Shown in pieces: positions 53,570 through 64,000 of a stretch of DNA of 64,000 bases; position 1 is the stretch's first letter; every line of letters starts with the position of its first letter. Under the pieces are notes generated by a model. That model searched no databases, was not told the origin of the DNA, and saw only the letters and a program-made list of their open reading frames with translations. Both the position numbers and the translations under genes were made by a program. The stretch is from the NCBI GenBank assembly GCA_037957365.1, contig JARHVA010002005.1, positions 763,501 to 827,500 of the forward strand, in the 5' to 3' direction. This DNA is from Torreya grandis (lineage: Eukaryota > Streptophyta > Pinopsida > Cupressales > Taxaceae).

Positions 53570-54130
53570 TTAGAGGTAAATCCTCATAGGATCTAGATAA
53601 GTTCATCTTTGAGTTTCAAATTTTCTACCAAATATATGATTATGTCAAAGACAATCTAAAGTTGAAATTATTTACATCTAGACTCAAGGATGCAACCATG
53701 AGATGGTTCATGGGGTTTGAGGTTAATTCCTTAACCACTTGGGATGAATGGAAACTACATTTATGGAAAAATATAAAGATTATTTTAGAGTCAAAGAATG
53801 AAAGGAAGAATTTTTCAAGATCAAACAAAATGGAAATGAAACCTTAGAAGATTACCTTGATAGGTTTATATTCACCCATAAAAGGAGTGGTTATCAACTC
53901 ACTGAGGAAGTTGTTAAAATAGTCTTTCTCAAAGGGTTAGATGATAATGCACCTCATGCCTTGAACCTCATGGGAAATGGTGACATTGAAAAGTTAACCT
54001 TCCATCAAATTTCAACATTGTGTACCAATTACTCTAGGACAAGCCCTAGTATAAGGAAATCAAGGTTAGGAAAATCACCTAAAGTTGGTCAACTAATGGA
54101 AGAATTTGCCAATTTCAAGACAGACTTCTA
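53570..54130 (+). pseudogene. Gypsy gag relic III
   Basis: The capsid core reads DYVKDNLKLKLFTSRLKDAT (from about 53638), then MRWFMGFEVNSLTTWDEW. It shifts frame to the segments NGNETLEDYLDRFIF, KGLDDNAPHALNLMGNGDIE and LTFHQISTLCTNYS. These are the successive helices of Retrotrans_gag in plant Gypsy elements, with the LNLMGxGDI block well kept. At least one frameshift (near 53815) and a stop near 54130. Confidence 0.85.
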
Positions 54131-54439
54131 GTGTAATTGAAATCTACTTTATATGGCCTCAAACCAAAAGCCAATGCTACCAATGTTGAATAGTTTTCAA
54201 TTTATTATCATAGATGCATACTCAAATATGTGTTAATATATTATCCTTTAGAAAAAATAGACATTCTTGGTATTTGTGATCTAGATCATAATACCAAGAA
54301 TTTAAAACACCTTCTTACTGTAATAAATCAAGTGAAACAAGTAGCACATACTACTGAAGAAATAATGTTAATTTAAGGACAAGGAAACTAGTATGCCCAG
54401 CCTCAAAATTAGTTTGGTCTAATATTTCATCTCAATCCA

Positions 54440-54700
54440 TGGATGAAACCATGGGATGGATAAATCACACACTATTATGTGTACCACTACAACCATAACC
54501 ATGAGATACTCAATAATGGATGCCATAGATGTAGGAAATGCCTCAATGTTAGCCTTAGGAACAATAAGAAAATTAACAACCACATTGGGTATAATAACCA
54601 CAACTTCAATGGTCAAATCAAAAGTATCATCCACAAAGAAGATTTCTTTCGAAGTAGGCCTTGATGCCTCCACAACCTCAGCCACCACTGATTGAACAAT
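54440..54700 (+). other. His/Asn-rich knuckle-region debris
   Basis: In one frame it gives HNHEILNNGCHRCRKCLNVS, a Cys-rich stretch at the place of the gag zinc knuckle. The spacing is not canonical. Antisense frames here are shadows. Confidence 0.4.
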
Positions 54701-55084
54701 AGGTTAACCAACCATAGCTACCTACCCAACCAATGATAATTCTAAAGAATAGGAAAAATGCCCCTGTCTATGGAGCTGATCAAGAACATAATATTTCAAG
54801 TGGTTCAACCAAATAGAATAATATTCAACTCAAATCAAGGAAGGTAGTAGAAGATACACCCATTACCATAACTGAAACTCCCAATGATGACAACACTCTT
54901 GAGCCACCCATAATCTGAAAACCAATTGAAGAAGAAGTAGAAACCATAACCACATCAAATAGAATTTGAGATCCCCCTTCTATTCCATTTCTAAAAATAC
55001 TTAAGGAAGAGAAACCTAGGGAAGATTATCAATTACTACATGGATTAAAATAAATGAAGATATAAATTCCATTATTAATATACA

Positions 55085-55650
55085 TTAAATACATTCTTAA
55101 TTTGAATCAAATCATTCATGGATTATGCATCAAAAAACTAGGAAAAAAGAAGTATCCTAAAACAATTCAGGTAACTGGAAAAATTATTGATATATTAGCA
55201 AGAAACATACTTGTTCCTAAATATGGAGATCTTAACAATCCTATGATGATTATAATAATTAGGAACAAGTCTATTCTAAATTTTTGTGTATATCTAAGTG
55301 CTACCATTAACATCATGACTGTCAACATAGTATAATCTTTATCTCTCATAGGGCTTCAACCTACCACAACAATCTTGTAAATGATAGATCAATATACTAC
55401 TACCCTTGAAAGAACCAAAGAAATTATACTAGTCACCATTGAATCCTCATAATACCCTAGTGATTTAGTGATCTTCTAACCTAAACCAAATCTAGTAGGG
55501 TATCTATTCATTCTAGGTATACCTTGGTTAACTATAATTGTAAAAATAATTTACTATAGATCTATAAACATGGCCATTTCTAATACAATTCATGCTAAAA
55601 AAATATCTCTTTATTTTCCTACAATACCTTACATGGGCCTTTTTTAACAA
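55085..55650 (+). pseudogene. Gypsy protease relic III
   Basis: Reads PKYGDLNNPMMIII (normally K-x-G-D-P-x-x-P-T-V-x-I), then VYLSATINIMTVNIV where the active site L-D-L-G-A-x-I-N-V-M is expected; the catalytic Asp-Leu-Gly has become Tyr-Leu-Ser. SLIGLQPTTTIL and FILGIPWL (about 55520-55545) follow, matching the later protease blocks ending in L-G-R-P-W-L. Confidence 0.8.
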
Positions 55651-55700
55651 ATATGGGTGGATCAACCTCAACAAAACTAGATTAGTGTGTCTTTCTTAGC

Positions 55701-57630
55701 CATGATTACTATTGGTGTGGATTTTATATGCACCACAGTCATAACAAGGTAGCCTCTAACATTGTAGGATCTTAATGGAGGTAAACTCTACTCTAGGGCA
55801 TGAGTTATAGGTATGAAATTTATTTCAACCTATTGATAGAATAGTAGGTAGGGAATGTAGGCTATTGACTAGGTTTTTATATGGAGGTGTGGTTCTAATA
55901 GGGGTGGGAAATCTCAACATGAGTTGGCTGGGTGGTTTGTTTCTAATCTAGAGTGGGTAGATCTTAAAACAAAACTCAAAAAAAGAGGAAAGGGCAAGGC
56001 ATAAAATAATTTTTATGTGGTTTTTTAAGAAATAATCCCCTAGATGTTTTCTAAAATGACAAGTACTCTCAGAACCTATGCTTTTTACTAGCAATAATTG
56101 CACACACATAGTTAGACATGGCTAAGAAGTCTAAGGATATAGAGATGTAGGAAATTCAAAAACCTCAGGCAAAGGTTTCTTCTTTTAGGGAAGATGTTTC
56201 TCACCCTTAATCAAAAGATTATGGCTTGGGTTGGTGAAGTATGTAAGGTAGCTATTACACACACACACATAAAACTACATCTAAGAGAACACTCATGCAC
56301 AATCAAAATTATGAATCAATTTAAACTTGACTATCTTAACCATTATATTTACCAATTAGTAAGTAGTTGTTACACACCTACATATTAGTATATCAATCTA
56401 AACAATAAATAATCCATTCACAACTTTTTCACACTCAATATTTTTGAAACATGAAACCAAAGGAAATAACTACTAATTTACATAAAAATTGGAAAGAAAA
56501 TATGCAAACACATTTGTTGACAATGAAAATTGATGGTTCTTCTATATTCAAAAATTATTTGATAAAAATCCAAGTTGGATTAAAATTTTCTTTTAGGCTT
56601 GGGGAAGGGGTCACCTCATTCTCCAAGTTCATGCAAGTGATTACATGTGAAAATTATAACAATTATTTCTAATTGTGGTCTAAAAACCATATAAGAGTTT
56701 ATTTACAATTATCTATTTTAAAATAGACTTTGCCAAAGATATGCAACATGTGGATATCTATAAAGAAAATGTCTATTTTTATAATTATAGCTCAAACTAT
56801 ATGCAAACTTAAACAAATAGATGCACTATTTATTAAAACTATATATCTATCTTTTTATAGGTTGTGAGAATATCCAGTTAACTATTTTAGATTAGTAGAT
56901 TTCAAATAAAACATAGATATGCACCACTTTCTAATGTTATTTAAGATGCCATGTAATCATAGCCTTATCTCATTCTATTATCAGATCCTCACTTCTATAT
57001 TCATCATTCAAATTAGAATATACTTGTTCATAGTCCTAGTTTTAATTATGAGTTTTAAATTGTAATTCAAAGATCTATGTATTATACCCATAATGTCTAG
57101 CAGGATCTCAAAATATGGCACGTGTCAACATCTGATTGAGTCTAGGATCTTTGAAAAGTTCACTTAGGACTTGCATAGTTGATATTTTTCATGATGGAAT
57201 ACAAGCATGCCACTTGGTAGCTCTTTGTTGATCCTAGGACCTTTGAAAATTCCATGTTGGTCTCACATCATCTGATCTACTTGTTCTATTTTAATGTGGT
57301 TCATTTTATTTTAGCACATTGACTCGTTGACTCTCACAAGGTTGACACTTTTGGTTCCTTATTTGAATCTACTTCATATGTGTGTCACTTAGTATCTACT
57401 TAGGGATTCTAAATTCTATGTACTAAGCTCCCTAATTCTTCTTACAGGTCCTTTGATCTATGCATTGGGCTCAAGTAATGCACAAATATTAGAGAGCTTA
57501 TCACTCTCACAAAGATTTGACATTTCAACTCATTCTCACATCATCTGATCAAATGGGATTGATTAACACATGCTATGAGATCTTTATTTGAATTCAAACA
57601 TATAATAATATAGTGGCTTACCTTCTACCC
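55701..57630. other. Intervening DNA between relics III and IV
   Basis: No RT for relic III and no gag for relic IV were found. Frames of 64 and 73 codons (56194-56388, 56451-56672) have no domain. At 57060-57560 there is repeated TAGGAYCTTTGAAAA-like sequence that may be an LTR or leader end, not confirmed. Confidence 0.4.
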
Positions 57631-57639
57631 ACAACTTAG

Positions 57640-57800
57640 AGTGAAATAACTTTCACAAGATGAGGTCTTCTATGATGTGGCCAATATAGATGTCTATGAT
57701 GTACTCCTTGGTCAGCCATTCATGTACGAATGGCATGGCATATATGAATCAAGGACCCAAAGGATCAAACTCACTCTTGTAACATGGTGATAAAATGTAC
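57640..57800 (+). pseudogene. Protease end of relic IV
   Basis: FYDVANIDVYDVLLGQPFMY (57666-57725) is the late retropepsin block (Y-D-V-L-L-G-R-P) followed by a linker. The active-site half is missing. Confidence 0.75.
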
Positions 57801-58019
57801 TATAGGTACCATTTCACACATCTATCTCCCTAATTAGTGTTAAACAATGTAAGAGATTAGTGGAGAAGATAAATCAATTCATTCTCATAGTAATCAAGCC
57901 ACAGAGATCCAAGAAGGTTGATGTTGCAACCTTGAATACACAATCAATACATAAATAGAAGTAGATGGGTCAAATCATGGGAGAATATGATGACTTATTC
58001 ATTTCACCCATCGGAGTTT

Positions 58020-58720
58020 AAATTCACTGTTAGGTAAAACATTCTATCAAATTGGTTTCAAGATCACCTTTGCCTAATAACCCTATGTATCACAAGTTAG
58101 TTTTGGAGAATGATGAGATAAAAAGATAGAATCAATAATTGATCCAAAAGGGTCACATTAGGCCAATCTCTTCACCCTATGGAAGCCCAATTATCCTGAC
58201 ACTAAAGAAGGATAGAACTTGGAGACTTTTCATTAACTATCAAGTTTTGAACAATATCACTATGAAGAATCACTACCCCTCCCCAAGATTGATGACCTAT
58301 TGGACCAAATCCATGGTGTAAAGTGTTTAACAAAAATTGATCTCAAATATAGCTATCACAAAATTCCTATCAACCCCACTGGTGTTTGAAAGACTACATT
58401 TAAATATAAGGAGGGGATCTTTGAATGGTTGGTTATGCCTTTTGGCTTGAATAACTCACCTACAAACTTCATGAGGATGATGGATGACATCATGTGACCC
58501 TTCACCAACACATTCATGGTTGTATACCTAGATGACATACTCATCTATAGAAGAACATGGGAGGAACATTTGCAACATGTCTATAAGGTGCTTCAAACTC
58601 TTTAGAAGCACAAGTTGAATTCAAATATTGACAAGTGCACATTCAAGATGAAAATATTTTAGTACCTAGGGTATGTTGTGGATGAGGAAGGGGTCCATGT
58701 TGACTTATAACCTCATAAAA
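58020..58720 (+). pseudogene. Reverse transcriptase relic IV
   Basis: The fingers GHIRPISSPYGSPIILTLKK and DRTWRLFINYQVLNNIT (58153-58260) and the palm with intact YLDD at 58525-58536 ([10 protein letters not shown]) are clear. Several internal frameshifts (near 58285 and 58330-58500) split them. The F-x-V-M-P-F-G-L-N block is visible as [12 protein letters not shown] (58437-58470). Confidence 0.9.
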
Positions 58721-58779
58721 CATCACATTTTCTTGGGTCTTGCAAATATTTATCACATGTTTATTCTTGGATTCTCACA

Positions 58780-59170
58780 TGTTACTTGGCCACTAAATCA
58801 AGTGACTAAAAGAGGAGCTAAAGTTGTATTTTAGTGGGGAAAAATACAACAAAGAGCATTTGAGAATTTGAAAAATAGAATCTATTCAAATATTATTTTT
58901 TCCTTCCCAAACTTGTATCAACCTTTTGAGTTGATGATAGATGTATCTGAATATGCCATTGGATATATCATCATGAAACATGGCTATCTTATTGCATATC
59001 ATATTGAAACTTTCAATGATACAGTCAAGAAATACCTAACATAAAATAAGGAGATCTATGCCATTATGCAAGCTTACAAACAATGGAAACAATACATCTT
59101 GGGGAAAGATACGATCATCTATACTGACCATAGAACATTAGAATTCATCTAGATGTAGAGAAAAATACAA
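58780..59170 (+). pseudogene. RNase H relic IV
   Basis: The catalytic order is visible: PFELMIDVSEYAIGYIIM (first Asp), NKEIYAIMQAYKQWKQYILG (Glu), and IIYTDHRTLEFI (second Asp), 58920-59150. It is almost continuous in one frame. Confidence 0.88.
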
Positions 59171-59429
59171 AATGAGAGGCACTAGAAGTGGGCCACATAT
59201 TGTGGCACTTTCATTTAATAATCAATCACAAAAAGGGGAGTTTAAATACTATCATAGATTGTCTAAGCCATCCACTAATTACTAAACTCACACTAGTTCT
59301 TGATCTGTGTGGACATGAAGCTACCACTTGGGGTGCTTTGTATGAAATAGATCCTACCTTTGTTGATACATATCAGGTGATTTGATAACACAAACATGTC
59401 TCTAATTTATATTTTCAAGATAATGTCCT

Positions 59430-60790
59430 ATGTCACATGGGGCACATCTATGTTCTAGCTATAGAGCAACATAAGATGATATGGGAAGCACATTTCTACA
59501 AGATAGCTAGGCACTTTGGTGTAGAGAAGACATTTAAAGTTCTTCAAAAGCACTTCTACTGGCCCCATATGTGAAAGTATGTGTAAAGGTACCAAATCTT
59601 ACACCCCATGTGTGATAGCCAAGCTAGAAAATAAGAATCAAGGATTGTACACACCATTGCCATAACCAACTAGGCCTTGGGACTCTATCTCAATGGATTT
59701 TCTCTCAGGGTTTCCCACTTCAAAACATGGCAAGGACTATATTCTTTTTGTAGTTGATCATTTTTCAAAAATGGCTATCATGATTGCTTATAATAAAATT
59801 ATATATTTAGGAAACTACTCGATTGTATTTTAGTCATGTATGGCTCCATTTTGGTCTCCCTAAGTCCATTGTTTTAGACAGAGAAATAGGTTCCTAAGTA
59901 TCTTTTGGTATACTCTATGGAAAATGATGGATACCAAGTTGATGAAGTCCATGGCCTTCCATCCATATAATAATGGTTAGATAGAAGTGATGAATTGTTT
60001 AATTATTCACATGCTTCAGATGTATCATTCTAAACACCCATGCACATGGGATGAGGGGCTTCTTTTCATACAACATGGATATAATTAGGCCTTTCACATC
60101 TCCACCAAGCATAGTCCATTTTAATTATGCTTTGGGTTTTAACCCATGGCACCAATTGATGTATCCATTCCATTCTCCACCATGGAATACACACTTCATA
60201 GGATATTTAAGGTAGCCAAAGTAGCAAAGTTCATTAAACATCCCACACATTCAGCAGCAAGTTCATGACATCTTGGAAAAGATGAATCAAAAGTATAAGT
60301 AATACCATGATAAACATAAGGTTGCACACCATTTTGCTATAGGTGACAAGGTTTGATTGTAGATTCAAAAGGAATGACTCATAGGCCTACATAAATAAAT
60401 TAAGCCTCTATGATATGGTTTCTACACCATCATCAGACAAGTTTGAGAAAATGATTTTGAGTTGAACCTACTAGCCTACCTTGTTCTACATCCAATATTC
60501 AATGTGGAGCTCCTAAAACCATATCATCCACCTCTATTGGACACTTCAGTCATAGTAGAATAACTAGACATTGATGATATTGATTTTTAGAGTTTTTATC
60601 TAGTATAGGAAGATCATATCATGGACACTTGGATGAAGACAACAAGAGGGCACTTTATTCCACTTTACCAGGTAATCAAAAGGGGAAAGCTTATCCACCA
60701 AGGTGAGTGGCTTATAGAGAATCAAATCAAGACATAACTTTCATAGTTGATGATTAATATTGATGAAATGGGGGCCATTTATTCTTAAGG
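59430..60790 (+). pseudogene. Integrase relic IV with C-terminal tail
   Basis: The zinc region is HFYKIARHFGVEKTFKVLQ, KHFYWPHM (59490-59575). The first catalytic Asp is in SISMDFLSGFPTSKHG (59687-59734), followed by VVDHFSKMAIMIAYNK. The second-Asp block SIVLDREIG (59868-59894) and a final MNCLI-like piece with the expected Glu nearby (IEVMNC, about 59979) follow. The C-terminal part (60250-60730) has PILL- and HHP-like blocks and no certain chromodomain. Frames change often. Confidence 0.85.
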
Positions 60791-60797
60791 AGGGAGG
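60785..60797 (+). promoter_or_regulatory. Polypurine tract of relic IV
   Basis: TTAAGGAGGGAGG precedes the AATGATATGGG LTR start. It is the expected plus-strand primer. Confidence 0.7.
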
Positions 60798-61870
60798 AAT
60801 GATATGGGAAGCATTTTAGGAGACAATTCAGGTGACAATTTGAGTGATGATTCTACCCCAATTGGTGGTAGAACTTTTGTGAACCATAACTTTTGAACCA
60901 TTACTCTATTTGACTCCCGATTTGAACCATTGGAAAGTTGAGAATGAGGAAAATGTGATGAGATGGAAGGTATCTATTAGTAATAGGCTTTAATCCCCAA
61001 AAACCTAATGGAAGTGCCCAAAATTTCAATTTAATAGTGTTATCTAAAATTAGTAAGTTTCTAAAAATAGTAATTTTTTGAATTCTATATAATTGTAAAT
61101 CATGGAAGTCAAAGCACTTCATATCCCTTGATATTGGTGACCTTACACATCCTCCTCCTACATTCAAAGTATGTATAAAAATAGATGTATCTTGATAAGG
61201 AAAGTAGACATCTCTTGCTAGAGATAAGCATATGTTTTCTACAATTTTGTGAGTAATAAAACATCTCTTCCTAGAGATAACATTGTATGATTGTGTTATA
61301 TTGTGTTCTTGAGATATCTTTCAACAAAAACCTCTAATTTTTAGATCATTCATGATATTAAATTTTACATTCTCATGACCATCAAATGATGCCCATAAGA
61401 TTGTCAAATTTAATTTCATGAATTAGTCTATCATCGAGGCTAAATTTGACATTTTCACGATCGTCAAATGACACCTTCATGGCTATCAAATGGCATCCAC
61501 ACAGATATTAAATTTATTCTCAAATTTTAAACACATTAGTGATGTTAAATTTAAAATTGTTGCAATCATCAAATGATGCCCTCATGATCATCAAATGATG
61601 TCCATGTGACTATCAAATTTAATCTCATCAACTAACATGTGTCACTCTCTTGGGCCTTCCTATTTCTACAAACATAAAGCAAAGACTTGGCACAATTCCT
61701 ATAAAAAGGACCCTATATGAATATATTTCCATTACCATAAGATCTTAGTATTTAATAAAATATGATTTGAATAGGCTAAAATATTAAATTAAGCTTTGAA
61801 ATGCTCTCCAATGCAAAGGTGCCACTTAGTAGTCTATCATTTTTTTGAGAATTTTATTTTTTTATAAGAT
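60798..61870 (+). repeat. 3' LTR of relic IV
   Basis: Begins TGATATGGG after the purine tract; the right end is uncertain, at or before the LINE. A TATA box TATAAAAAG lies at 61700-61708, and AATAAAATATG follows at about 61756, giving a U3-R layout. The region 61340-61640 has three degenerate units of about 100 bp built on ATCAAATGATG. Confidence 0.65.
61340..61640. repeat. Degenerate repeat with ATCAAATGATG core
   Basis: Three units begin near 61352, 61437 and 61543 (GATATTAAATTT, GAGGCTAAATTT and GATGTTAAATTT), each with one or two ATCAAATGATG-type cores and TATCAAATTTAAT-like ends. It lies in U3 of the LTR. Confidence 0.6.
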
Positions 61871-61897
61871 TTACATTTAGATTGGAAGCACCTTTGG

Positions 61898-63343
61898 ATG
61901 GCCATGAGTGGAGGAAAGGAGAGAGAAGGCTTAGGGGAGGGCTTTGGAAGTGCGCAACTGATGCAGGAGGAGAGTTTGAGAGGCAAGGAGCCGTTTTATG
62001 ATAATGGGCGTCCTAGGGTCTCTAAGATCAACAGTTATTTTCCACGGGCACAAGACAAACCCATTTTGGTGATTCCTGTAGATTTAGTCAAGGAAGATGT
62101 TGACTATCTATGAGCTCATACCCTAATATGCAAGTTTATGGGTATTCGGATATCTTAGTTAGCCTTAGAAGCGTGGCTGCACCGGTCCTGGTAGGTAGAT
62201 GGAGAGATGGATATTATGCTGGCTAGAAACAGTTATTTTTTGGTAAATTTATCCTTAGTCTCAGATAGGAACCAAATTTTTGAGGGAGGGCCCTATTTTT
62301 ATGATCAAATTGGGTTGTTTATCAAACCCTGGCATGCAGGATTCAATTCTGTAGAGGATCTACCTACTCGCTTGCCTGTATGGGTCTGTCTTCTGAGGCT
62401 TCCCTTAGAATTTTGGAGAGAGGATATCCTTTGGCAAATAGCTGCACTACTTGGAGCTCTAATTTCTGTAGCACACCAATCTCTAGATAGAAAACTCATC
62501 TCCTATGCTTGAATTTGTGTGGAAATGGATTTGAATAACCCTTTACCGGATGTGTTGGAAATCTGCCTGGGAGGCTCATCCTGGGTCCAACAAATTGATT
62601 ACAAAGCTATACCTTCTCACTATAGGATTTGTCATGCTTACGAGAACTTGCATCGCCAATGCCCCTAGGCTAGGCTATTCAATGGGGTCGAGTCTAGTAG
62701 AGGCAATGAGGCAGGCCATTTGGCCCAAATGGGCACATCAAAGGTAGCCCCCGACAATGCATCAAAAGGAAAATCTCTTTTGAATATGGTTAACCTGTCT
62801 CAAGGCCAGCCTGATTCCAATGGACTAGATAATGAAGGTTTCACCCAAATCTAATGCCATGTGAAAGGTCAAGGGCAGAAGTGAAGGAACCATGATAGAC
62901 CCCTGGAGTTGGGGTTTAACCGGTTTGAAACCTTAGACTGCATGGCTTTGGAGGATGGCATTCCTCCGGAGGAACTGGAAGGTCCCTTGGAGGGTGAGGA
63001 GAAGAGTGCTCTCCCCAGAAAGCCCCAAGACATGGTGATTTAGATGAATAGAGAGATTGAGATGGTGCCAGAAGAAGGGGCTTTGGTAGTCATAATAGAA
63101 CAACAAAATAAGGAGGCCAGGTGGGCTGATGTGGTGAAAGACTTAGATACATCTTGAAAAGACAAGGGATCGATGCCAATGCTAGGTTTAATGTCGAGAC
63201 CTTTCAAGAAAGTTTTCATTGCCACCCTGGCTAAAGCAGGGTGCAAGAAGGATTAGGAGAAAATCCAATGCACAGGGGACTTATTGGTTGAATCAGGGGT
63301 GGTCAAGACCCTAGATGAACACTTCACCCAATTTTCCCAATGA
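61898..63343 (+). pseudogene. LINE ORF1 (DUF4283-like, zinc knuckle)
   Basis: One frame runs from ATG 61898 to TGA 63341-63343 (481 codons) with about ten in-frame stops and no frameshift. The middle has a DUF4283-like segment (YFLVNLSLVSDRNQIFEGGP, then LPVWVCLLRLPLEFW, 62225-62430). It is followed by SLDRKLISYA and a knuckle at about 62619-62663 whose CX2CX4HX4C pattern is damaged: first Cys is Tyr and His is Asn. ORF1 proteins of plant L1 elements bind the element RNA. A kept start codon context and the frame argue that this is the real start. Confidence 0.88.
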
Positions 63344-64000
63344 TAGTCCTGTCATGGAATGTAAGGGGATTGCATAGCATCCCCAAACAAAGAGCTATGT
63401 GGAAATTGGTTGGTGAGCACTCTCCAGATATCCTATGTGTATAAGAGGCCAAGCTCTCTGTAGATGCTATGTTTAGCTGTATGTCTAAGTTTTGGGCCTG
63501 GGGGCAATGCCAGTGTGTGGGAGCTCGAGGTAATGTGGGGGGAATGGCTATCTGTTGGGATCTTGGGAAGGTCACGCCACTCCAGTGGATGGCAAGTGTT
63601 TTGGCACTTTCTATGATTGCTTCTACCCCAGAGTGTAGGGAGTTGATCCTAGTTACTAATGTTTATGCACCTGGAGATATCTCTAGATAACACAAGCTAT
63701 GGGAACATTTGAGGTATGTCAGGATCTATTTTCCTTATTTGCCTTGGATAGTGGATGGTGAATTCAATGATGTTCTTAGCCTGGAGGAGAAGAGGGGAGG
63801 GCTACCACGGCTAGATCCTTCATCTGAGCTCCTTAGATATAATATTGACCGGCTGCGCTTAGCGGACATAAAGCCCATTAATGGGATCTTCACCTAGAGC
63901 AATAGAAGATCAGGTAAGGATGCTATTTTTGAGCACTTAGATAGATTCTTATTATCTTGCTTCTAGCTTTCTAGTGCTTTCTCTCTTGATTCTAAAATAT
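63340..64000 (+). pseudogene. LINE ORF2 endonuclease domain, cut by window end
   Basis: ATG 63340 overlaps the ORF1 stop (ATGA). The APE-type endonuclease is readable in one frame: MIVLSWNVRGLHS (start, catalytic Asn), V-stop-EAKLS (the usual Q-E-T-K with Glu kept), GGMAICWD, NVYAP, WIVDGEFNDV (usual G-D-F-N; Asp is now Glu), NGIFT-stop-SNRRSG and LDRFLLS. Stops at about 63440, 63688 and 63895 are each one transition from CAA or TGG. RT should follow outside the window. Confidence 0.92.

Larger units (their letters stand above)
52936..55700 (+). mobile_element. Ty3/Gypsy relic III (gag, protease)
   Basis: A primer site, leader, gag and protease follow in order on the plus strand. RT is missing: the sequence stops being recognisable at about 55.7 kb. 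The primer site class (Asp) is the one usual for Athila/Tat-like elements, but assigning the clade would need RT. Confidence 0.8.
57640..61870 (+). mobile_element. Ty3/Gypsy relic IV with 3' LTR
   Basis: Protease end, RT, RNase H, integrase, a C-terminal tail, a purine tract and a 3' LTR are present on the plus strand. Gag and the 5' LTR are absent or displaced. It is the best-preserved pol in the window: catalytic residues of RT, RNase H and the first Asp of integrase are all readable, though several frames are needed. Confidence 0.88.
61871..64000 (+). mobile_element. L1-type LINE, 5' part
   Basis: Two frames in order, ORF1 then an APE-type endonuclease starting ORF2, on the plus strand. 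RT would lie beyond the window. Neither the 5' end of the element nor its target duplication is identified. The reading frames contain no indels over 2.1 kb, only stops, so this is younger or less rearranged than the Gypsy relics. Confidence 0.9.

Overview
The window looks like intergenic DNA from a large plant nuclear genome. It is strongly AT-rich and CpG-poor, has no intact host gene that I can recognise, and is filled with old, broken, nested retrotransposons. Plant-type Ty3/Gypsy gag-pol relics, a tRNA-Asp-type primer site, a plant L1-type LINE with a DUF4283-like ORF1 and a possible plant mobile domain (PMD) relic all point to a plant. The depth of decay would suit a gymnosperm, but that is inference.

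Layout. 1-5.9 kb: unassigned AT-rich DNA with a 30-bp minisatellite (990-1440) and a 92-unit CT microsatellite (1846-2029). 5.9-10.65 kb: Ty3/Gypsy relic I (gag, zinc knuckles, protease, RT/RNase H), cut by an antisense LTR (10652-11848). 13.08-13.76 kb: PMD-like relic. 13825-19409: LTR element of the same family as the antisense LTR (LTRs 13825-15025 and 18219-19409) with no recognisable coding interior. 20024-20299: a perfect 71-bp inverted repeat around a TA core, with one arm duplicated. About 21757-27321: an antisense non-autonomous LTR element with 1.9-kb LTRs and one decayed acidic ORF. 27.6-31.5 kb: TATA-box sequence, degenerate repeats and a 45-bp tandem repeat.

31563-41598 is the best-defined element: 1376- and 1359-bp LTRs, perfect CTATG target duplications, a primer-binding site, a purine tract, a gag-like frame of about 1,100 codons broken only by stops, almost no pol, and several tandem repeats. 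41.6-48.7 kb: Gypsy relic II (gag, protease, RT, RNase H, integrase), with a 254-bp internal duplication and a 979-bp solo LTR (47264-48242, CTTGA duplications). 48.74-50.9 kb: remnant primed by initiator-Met tRNA, then a 0.7-kb compound microsatellite. 51.3-55.7 kb: Gypsy relic III (tRNA-Asp-type primer site, gag, protease). 57.6-61.8 kb: Gypsy relic IV (protease to integrase, purine tract, 3' LTR). 61898-64000: LINE with ORF1 and the start of the ORF2 endonuclease, running off the window.

None of these genes appears functional. Non-autonomous elements would have relied on enzymes from relatives elsewhere. Decay is dominated by C-to-T and G-to-A transitions. Element ages can be ordered by nesting and by LTR divergence. 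I found no convincing new functional system. The most unusual items are the pol-less elements, the acidic antisense ORF, the perfect palindrome and the ATGA stop/start overlap in the LINE.
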